Shown here in pieces: positions 56,698 to 64,000 of a stretch of 64,000 nucleotides of DNA (position 1 is its first letter; every line of letters begins with the position of its first letter). The notes beneath the pieces were generated by a model. It saw only the letters and a program-made list of their open reading frames with translations. It was not told the DNA's origin and did no database searches. The stretch is from Gnetum montanum (lineage: Eukaryota; Streptophyta; Gnetopsida; Gnetales; Gnetaceae). The stretch is from positions 221,902 through 285,901 of the forward strand of contig MNCI01016409.1 of assembly GCA_015680685.1 (NCBI GenBank), in the 5' to 3' direction. Made by a program: the position numbers and the translations under genes.

Positions 56698-59600
56698 ATG
56701 ACTACATCAACTACTACCGTTGACACCACCAGCCTTGAGAACCCTTGGACCATGCAAGTCACGCCTCCTATGGTCAAGCAACCACTTAGTCCAGTGCGAC
56801 CACGCCGCTCCCTCAGGCTACAAAATAAGGAGCCTGAGGGACACGCTTAGCACAGGAAAAGCTACAATTTCCTCTATGCTAAATTAGCAACAAACCTGCC
56901 TATGTATCCACAAGAACTCTAGGAAAAACTAGAGTACGAGTTCATGTACTGCAACGGGAAGGAACTCATTCCTACACCTAGCACTGTCATACCCCTAATA
57001 GAGCAACAAAAAAGAATCCTAGATCAGATGTTGATAGCGAAGACATCGCCAGAACAGCTAGAAGTCTTGTTCCGTGATGAAACGCTTCACGATGGGCAAG
57101 ACGATCTAGACTCTCACTCTGAAGGGAGTAGTCGTGCTGATTTCACCATGGCCCCTCCTTCCACAACGTCTCGTGTAAATTCGTTGTTCATGGTCACCAC
57201 GCCTTTAATGTTATCTAACACCAATCAAGTCTCGCATTCCCCGCATTTACATTTTCTCTCTCTGACTATCTTCCCGGGCAATGGTCCATCATAGATCATT
57301 CCTCAGCAAGCGCAATTACCTAACCTGCCTCATCATGTGCCTGCGCCTACGTCATCGCACATACACGCAACACCTATGTCGCAATTATCTACAATACCAA
57401 CCTTGCTCCTGACTCACACGACTGAGACGGCTACCGCAGCATGGTGGGCTCCCAACATGTCTCTCGTTGTGCATCCTGCGCAAATAGCCCATCATTGCCA
57501 TTTCCAAAGCCATGTCCCGAGGGTGTTAAACCCTGTCGCAGGATCGCTGTCTATGCCCCAGGCTACATAAGTAGCATATCCAATGGCACAGCCGACAATG
57601 GTCGCCCCATCCGCACCAGCTACTAGATGGTGGATGCCACAAGTGGCACCACCTGCAAGGACCATCCCGATAACATCGACCATCGACCAAGTTGATGCCT
57701 CTATTGCACCACCTGGTGTAGCTCTGCCTGCCATTCCACAAATGGCTTTGTCACCTACGGGTCTGGACCAAGCTTTTTAGCTCATTCAAACCCTTACAGA
57801 AGAGGGAAAGTGTCTCAAAGCTGTTGATTCTGACACGATACAAGTCATGGATTTCTACCATGACGATCCTATTAGTCCAGCAGTCCCTATCCTGTCACTG
57901 CCACTAGGGATGCCCCTTCCCCATTTCACAAAATACAATGGGGAAGGTGATCCCAACACCCACCTACTCACTTTCAGGTCAGAATCCTTATTATTGCAAC
58001 AATGGCCACATACTATAATCTGTGTTTTTGCTATGTCCTTAACAGGTAAAGCTCTAGACTGGTATCGAGCCCTCCCACATGCCTCCATTTCAACTTTGGA
58101 GGAGCTGTTAACTCATTTTGTGACCCATTTTAAGTATAACTTAAAGCTGGAAGTCACACTGGACCAACTCATGGGAGTTAAGCAAGACCCGCTCAAGCTG
58201 GTCCAAAAGTTCATACAGCAGTGGAGCGCCACCTTGAATGAAATTCGTGAACCCATCGTGGAAGCCCATTACTAGCAATCTTCAAGGAAGCAGTTAATGA
58301 CTTTATCAAGTCTAAACTGTATTACATTGCTCCCTGCTCCCTCAGCCAAGCCTTTGCTCAAACTAAGAGTATTCAAGACGTGGCGGAGGCTAGCAAAGAC
58401 CCAGCGTATGTGGTCTACAAGAATGCTCACAGCAAAGGTAAGGACAAAGGCAAAGCCACGACGACTACAGTTGTGGCAGTTGCTAAAGGGGCCAAGAAGA
58501 AGAACAATAACAAGAAGACGCCCATAGAGCCTGCTGAACCAACAACTAGCTCGAACAGCGTTAATCAAGAAACTCCTTCTACCCCTGAAGCACCTCCGCA
58601 GCCGAGGCCTAAATTTAGGCGTAAGGATCGTTCAAACTATGCGACCTTACCCGTAAAGGCTTCTGAACTCCTCAAACAATTACTAGAAACGGGACATATT
58701 CGACACAAGATGGTGTCTGAGGAGGCTCTGAAACGCCACAGACACCATTGTGAGCTACTCAAGAACCCTTCTTTGGCCCAACCTAATGAACCGCTAATGC
58801 CTAAAAACTTTAAGTTGGACTGGTTCTGCGACTACCACCAATTGTGTGGCCATGACATGGACTACTGCTGGGCATTGAAGGATGACATTTAGCGTCTGAT
58901 AGATCAAGGTGACTTGATCTTAGATAGTAGTAGTCCGACACGTCTAGAAAACTAGGCCATGCATGTGTACCAAGACCCATTAAATGCAAATAACGTAGGG
59001 TACACAATCAACGTGGTAGGGGCAGAGGGCGATAATCAGGTGTAGCCGAAATGGCCTTTCGTGTTACGAACGCATCCTCACTCACCCAAAATAACAGGTC
59101 CATCAACGCCAATGAGTAGCGCTCTAGGGCAACCTTTCATCCTTTGAACTCCATCTCAGAATGCTTCCCGACAGCCCCCTATCATTAAAGCCGCAGCCCC
59201 ACCTGCACCCACATCCAGGGCACCCTTAGTCATCAGGGTACCAAAATCATCAACTATCCCTCCTATGCAGGGCCAATCTTCTAAATCAACCTCTCATACT
59301 ATTGATACGGCCAAGGACCCTCTTACTCTAGGGTTTCCCAAACCTCAACCCCTCACCTCTGTACCCTTGGCCCCACTTACTAAAAACGACAGGGTCACAC
59401 AAATGCAACTATCTCCTCCCAGCCAAAGGAAACGCAACCCTCGGCCAAATGTCACTCCTCCCCGTGAAATTCATCTCTTAGGGCGAATGGAGGAGGAAAA
59501 GGGTGACAAATAGCCCGATCGTGGGTGGGATCTCTTTGATGCCCTGGAACAAGTCAAACAGGCTCTGAAGCAGAAAAATGCAACATTGAGCCTTTATGAC

Positions 59601-60419
59601 TTACTCATGATGTCGCAAACACATCGTGAGGCTATGGTTTGCATGCTAACATCCATACCTGTGGAGGAAAGCCTGCCGGCGGATGAAGAAGCAATCCATT
59701 CTATCATGCTTCCCCCCGCCGCTAAAAAAACTGATCCTACCCCGTTGACCTTTCATGACGAATCCATTAAGAACAATCCTGAAGGTCAGGTGACAACGAT
59801 GCCTATGTTCATCACCATCTGGGTCACCCAACACCGAATACGGAGGGTACATGTAGATGATGGGGCAGCCACTAATGTCATCCCTTATCCCATAGTGGAT
59901 AAATTAGACCTGATCGATCAGATCAGTCCTACAACGATGTCATGCCTAAAGCCATTCAACGGGACATGAGTGCAAGTCAAAAGGACGGTCCACATCAACT
60001 TTGTGGCAGGGGACCAGTTCCCCACAGACGCTATGTTTATCTTCGTCGAGGAGATGCCTGGATTCAATTTGATCATTAGGAGGTCTTGGTTATTCCAACT
60101 GAGGGTAGTTTCATCACCTATCCATTAGGAAATCCATTTGCCTTACACAGGAGAAGAAGTGGTTATCCGCGGTGATGAAATAACCCCTCAGGTTGTTAAT
60201 AACATAGAGACAGAACAAGGGTCGAAAATCGAAATGCCTGAGAATCAATCCCCTGTCCAAATACTCGAGCAAGCTGAAACAGTGGCTGATGATAGCCTAA
60301 CTTGGGCTGAGCTACCGTTCCAAGGAGAAGATGGTGATGCGAAGCAAAAGGGCCATAAATCTACCCATCCTTATGCACCATCAAAGATCAAAGCAATTAA
60401 GAAACGGCTGCAAAGTTAG
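56698..60419 (+). pseudogene. B gag-protease polyprotein (about 1240 codons, nearly readable)
   Basis: ATG 56698 is the first in-frame start after the leader. The frame holds to about 58270, shifts once, then holds to a stop at 60417-60419. About a dozen in-frame stops are mostly TAG/TAA/TGA in CAG/CAA/TGG-like places. Order: N-terminal region with NFLYAKLATNLPM; a long Pro/Ala/Thr-rich part (57100-57780); the gag core HFTKYNGEGDPNTHLLTF and ALDWYRALPHASISTLEELLTHF (57930-58120); a basic region; and a nucleocapsid-like CDYHQLCGHDMDYCWALKDDI-RLIDQG (58825-58915). Another Pro-rich part precedes the protease VHVDDGAATNVIPYPIVDKL (about 59850-59910; DDGA at the active site) with FNLIIRRSWLF. It ends KAIKKRLQS with no RT in the following 3.6 kb. 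CTFR/GEGDP-type gag and GH-DC-L nucleocapsid fit the Tat lineage. Confidence 0.85.
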
Positions 60420-61258
60420 CCGGTAAATGATGTTGTCCAACTATTACAGTTCCATCATCTATTCTATTCATGTTTACTAGTTATAATTTACACATGTATT
60501 TATGCTTTCCACTAGCTAGTCTCATTATGCCTATGTTTATCTTCATGTTTATGTTTATGTCTCCTCTAGTTATCTTCCTTACTCCTGCCACTCAAAGGCC
60601 CGAAATGGCCTTAAACTAGCAATTTCATTTACGCTTTGTATCTGAATCTCATTTACACTTGGAACCCAAATTTCATTTACACTCTATACCTTAATCTAAT
60701 TTACGCTTTATACCTGAATCTAATTTACGCTTTGTACCTGGATTTAGTTTACGCTTTGTACCTTAAACTATCCATGGCCAGAAATGGCCTAAAATTAATC
60801 ATAGCCTGCCATAGCTTAAAATCAGTGACTTAATGTTTATTTGATTCCTTCACTCATATAGCAAGGGCCCAAAATGGCCTTAAACTATCCATGGCCCAAA
60901 ATGGCCTTAAACTATCTATGGCTCACAATAGCTTTAAACTATCTATTTCAATCACACCTTACCCCTACATTACTCAAAAGTCCGAAAGGCTGTAAACTAA
61001 CAATTTCATTTACGCTTTACATTTGAACAATTTAGCAGTCCGCAATGGCTTCAAACTAGTAACCGCATTAACACCACTCTTAAAACTAATTATGATTTAC
61101 CATAACGTCAAAACCTACGATCCTACTTGTGCTTTACATAAAAGGAAAACAACAAAGAAGACCATCAAAATTAACACCAAAATTTGTATCAAATACGTTA
61201 AAAGAAAAATATTTTCTCTTGTTACACCACAATAAAATATGAGGCTAATTCAGCCACA
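60420..61258. repeat. Noncoding zone with two tandem-repeat types
   Basis: About 60623-60772: six units of roughly 24 bp (TTTACGCTTTGTACCTGAATC variants). 60866-60946: three 27-bp units GGCCCAAAATGGCCTTAAACTATCYAT; single related copies occur at about 60597, 60777, 60980 and 61040. The GGCC-AAAAT-GGCC core can fold back. Such repeats downstream of coding DNA are common in Tat elements. There is no gene; an apparent 65-codon ORF (60636) is just translated repeat. Confidence 0.8.
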
Positions 61259-64000
61259 CTACGTGTCTCCCTTATTACCACTATCTCCTGTATCCCCCAG
61301 TTCAACTTCTACTTCAAGGAGGTCATCCTCATAGGGGCCACCCTTTGCATGAGGGACCCCTTCGTGATGGCGGTCCTCTTCGTCAGGCTCTTCAGCAAGG
61401 GGTTGTTCACCATGGCATCGACTAGTTTCATTATGCTCTATTTCCTGTAAACCCTCTTCATGAGGACCACCACCCTTGTTAGCTTCACCCTGCTGAGGAT
61501 TCTCCTCAGGTCGCTCTTGCAATCAGACATGATACACATATTAACATCATCATCAAAACTAAGTATAACAAAAATGCAATAATAGTGCAACCTACCTGTG
61601 ATGGTCCGGCATCAATAGCAAAGGGGACTTGTTCTAAGCCAATCCACATATGTTGCATGATTTCGTCCCCGGTGAGCTCAGACCAAACCCCGTCCCATAG
61701 ATTAGTTCCAGCCTTTACCTTCCCCTTTTCCACGGAAGTCCATCGAGGTGGTTCGGGAAAGAAAGAAGGGATGGTAGTCTCACCTCTAGGAAGAGTCACT
61801 TCCCTTTCCGAAGAGGCACTCACCGTCACTTGTTCCTGGAACTTTTTAAATGCTTTGGAAGCACCAATAACGTCGAGGAATAGCCAAAGGGACTGAGCCT
61901 CAACGGCAGAGTCCCTATAATGTTGACGATAGGCAACGCTTTCTTGTTTGTAGACCTATTTATGATCTTTTTGCGTATGCTCCCACTCTTGGATACTCGC
62001 GCTAAAGTCCTTCCAGTCCTGGTTCTTCTGAGCTAGGAGGTCCATTTGCATACGCTATTCGACCAGTTCATGGCTAATTTGGACATTGTTCCTGACGACA
62101 CTCCAATAACGGGCATAGTCAACAATAGCTGTCCTCCAGTCCTCACTTCCCGTTCCCTGGGCTTGCAGGAATTCATTCCGCATTCTTAAATCCCCAACCT
62201 CATCACGTAGATCCACCTTCTACTTCTCCGACCTTTGCAACCTCTTCCAAAGGTCCTCGTTTATGCTTTGACATTCCCATAAGGAGCGAGTCGAGCGTAC
62301 AGCACATTTACACATCTCATTGTAAATGTTGTGTGGCACGACAGTCGCTTCTGATGGGGGTTCGGTGGCATCTAAATCGATAGGCTCTAACGGATCCCAT
62401 CTAAGGCGAGCTCCTAATAGCATAAAATGACAGTTTGGCATAATTAGGTAGCATAATGCCACAATAAAATAATTTCTGTGTAATGACTATAACATACTAG
62501 CTTCAGGATCAATTCACTCTAAGCGACTGATCATGTCTTGGACGATGCCTTCCATGAAGGCGAATTTATCAAGAAATTCGCCCCAGGATCGAGTCGCCAC
62601 TGTTGCCAAGTGTACGCTCTGGTCACCTGTTACGTAGAATACATTCCATATGAGGACATGACTAAGACATTACGATGACCAGCACAACCTTTAGAATTTT
62701 TCTAAAGTCTACTATGCTGTAAAAATTAATTTTATTGAGTAACAAACCACTTGCCTTGTCTAGTCCCAGCCGAAAGAACTTCGGCATCCTCAACCGCTAC
62801 TTCCTCTTCCCGCGCAGAAGCTTGTTCACTCCTTGCCTTATTGACTAGGGCCTCCTCTTCCGAAACTGAGGCCCCTTCTCTACGTGGTAAGACTATAGCC
62901 CCTATTTCAGGGGTCAACCATTCCACAACCCTTTCCTTCGCTATCATACAACATAGCTAGTTAACATAAGATTTCACTTTTGTTCAACGAATATTACACT
63001 ATGAAACGGTGTCTCTACATAAATCATGACCATTGGTACATTTCACCACTTACCGCCTAGAGGATTACTCCTCTGAAACCTAATTTTCATTTTCTTCCCC
63101 ACGCCACCCACTCGTTCGGCAGATTCCTTGGTCAAACGAGGCTTTTTCCATGGCACTGATGAATCCACTATCTCGACGGCCAGACGCTTCCCACTCGATA
63201 CATCGCCAGTGTAAGAGGGGGGTGCCCTACCCACGCTATCTTGGCCCCACATTCGAGGTGCCACCATACTTCTAGTTGTTACCAACAACGACTCCCCGAT
63301 CCCTTTAGGAGGGTCTTGTGACCGGATAGTGTCAAAGACATGGGAAATCCATGGTTTGGAAATCTGACTGCGGTCTTGTTGCACCCAGACCCCATTCCTC
63401 TGGACTACCAGAAATTCAGCAAAATGCTGGAAACAAGCTATGAAGAAGGTGAAATGCACGTTGAAATGGGACTCAAGCCTCTTGCGAAGCCTGACCATCT
63501 CAACGAGCAAGCCTTCGGCAAAATAGCTTGCCCAATTGAATTGTATCCCCTCCTCTAGGACCTCTCGCATAATTCGGGCCTACTCGATGGTGAGAAATCT
63601 CCCTTGTGAGAGTGTCTTGGGGAAGACCCGGGCCTGAGAAAGAGGGTAAATAGTTGGGCTACCTCCAACTCAATCCTTTCAGCGGGGATTCCCTTAACTT
63701 CCTTCTTAACATCTAGTCACTCCTCTATCTCTTGCTAGTACTTAGCACTCCTCTTCGATTTTTCATCTATAGGAAAACCGTTGAAGGGAACGTCGAAGAG
63801 ATCAGCAAATAGTTGAGCGTCAATGTCAAAATTTATGCGCACATTACACACGTGTATGCAGAGATGCTCAGCTTCTTCGCTAAAGGAGTTGACTAGGGTC
63901 AACATTTCGCCTGCAGTAGCATCAGGGGTTATGGCTAAGAAAAGGTCCATCAATCCAACCTCCCGAAGGTTATTAGTCACTATAATTGGGGCCGCCCTAT
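61259..64000 (-). pseudogene. B antisense gene, five visible exons, accessory protein (5' end outside window)
   Basis: On the minus strand, exons joined in one frame: exon 1 from the edge to 63054; intron 63053-62941 (GTAAGT...AG); exon 62940-62755; intron 62754-62627 (GCAAGT...CAG); exon 62626-62498; intron 62497-62414 (GTATGT...TAG); exon 62413-61596; intron 61595-61514 (GTAGGT...AG); exon 61513-61259 with stop TAG. Phases are 1,1,1,0 and each junction restores the frame. The N-terminal part has CNVRINFDIDAQLFADLFDVPFNG (about 63860-63780) and NWASYFAEGLLVEMVRLRKRLE; a nuclear-type basic stretch KKPRLTKES...KKMKIRF lies near 63160-63080. The middle is coiled-coil-like, the C-terminus acidic (EEPDEEDRHHEG, EVEVELGD). 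About seven stops and one frameshift (about 63650) make it a pseudogene. The first domain resembles family A ORF3. Function unknown; antisense extra ORFs are known in Tat elements. Confidence 0.75.

Noticed and set aside
60636-60833. 65-codon ORF with repeated YLNLIYAL, looking like a membrane protein
   Set aside because: It is the 24-bp tandem repeat translated.
61585-61896. Plus-strand ORF opposite the antisense gene
   Set aside because: A shadow of the minus-strand exon 4, which has splice-consistent frame.

Overview
The window looks like intergenic DNA from a large-genome land plant. It consists of old, nested, heavily mutated Ty3/gypsy LTR retrotransposons. The evidence is plant-type retroelement domains (Athila-like and Tat-like), primer-binding sites, 5-bp target duplications, low GC in most copies, and many in-frame stops that look like C-to-T decay. 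A gymnosperm is my guess, but no host gene, rRNA or tRNA is visible to fix the species. Family names and nesting are read by eye from motifs, without alignment or database search.

Labels used here: family A is Athila-like, with LTRs TGATGA...TCATCA of about 0.8-0.9 kb, a tRNA-Asp-type PBS (TGGCACCGTTGCTGGGG), gag-PR-RT-RH-INT, a 1-2 kb spacer, and then an extra ORF (ORF3) behind a conserved splice acceptor. Copies are A1-A7. Family B/C is Tat-like, with LTRs starting TGAAACA; B and B' have PBS TGGCGCTAGAAGGAGGG, and C is a minus-strand copy with an extra RNase H after the normal one. D is a separate element with the same PBS type as B, whose extra RNase H lies between protease and RT.

Layout. 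1-4775: A1 (minus; PR-RT, gag, PBS, 5' LTR). 4776-9595: 3' part of A3 (plus; spacer, ORF3, 3' LTR). 9596-14123: A2 (minus; gag, PBS, 5' LTR), whose LTR is split by a 2.03-kb solo LTR with perfect TAAAG duplications. 14124-16343 and 26736-about 26800: A6 (plus). 16344-26735: A4, a two-LTR minus-strand element of 10.4 kb inside A6, itself interrupted by the B' fragment (21513-about 24361). About 26800-27647: inverted A7 fragment. 27648-33150: C (minus). 33150-37043: repeat-rich noncoding DNA with a roughly 190-bp array. About 37044-44055: D (plus). 44056-55162: A5 (plus). 55163 to the right edge: B (plus), carrying gag-protease, a tandem-repeat zone and a five-exon antisense gene.

The simplest nesting is A6 containing A2 (containing A3, containing A1) and A4 (containing B'), then D containing A5 containing B. 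It predicts what lies outside both window edges. The most unusual items are D's domain order, the spliced antisense gene of B and its resemblance to the sense, spliced ORF3 of family A, and short palindromic words reiterated within each LTR but different from copy to copy. Nothing in the window appears able to encode a full intact protein.
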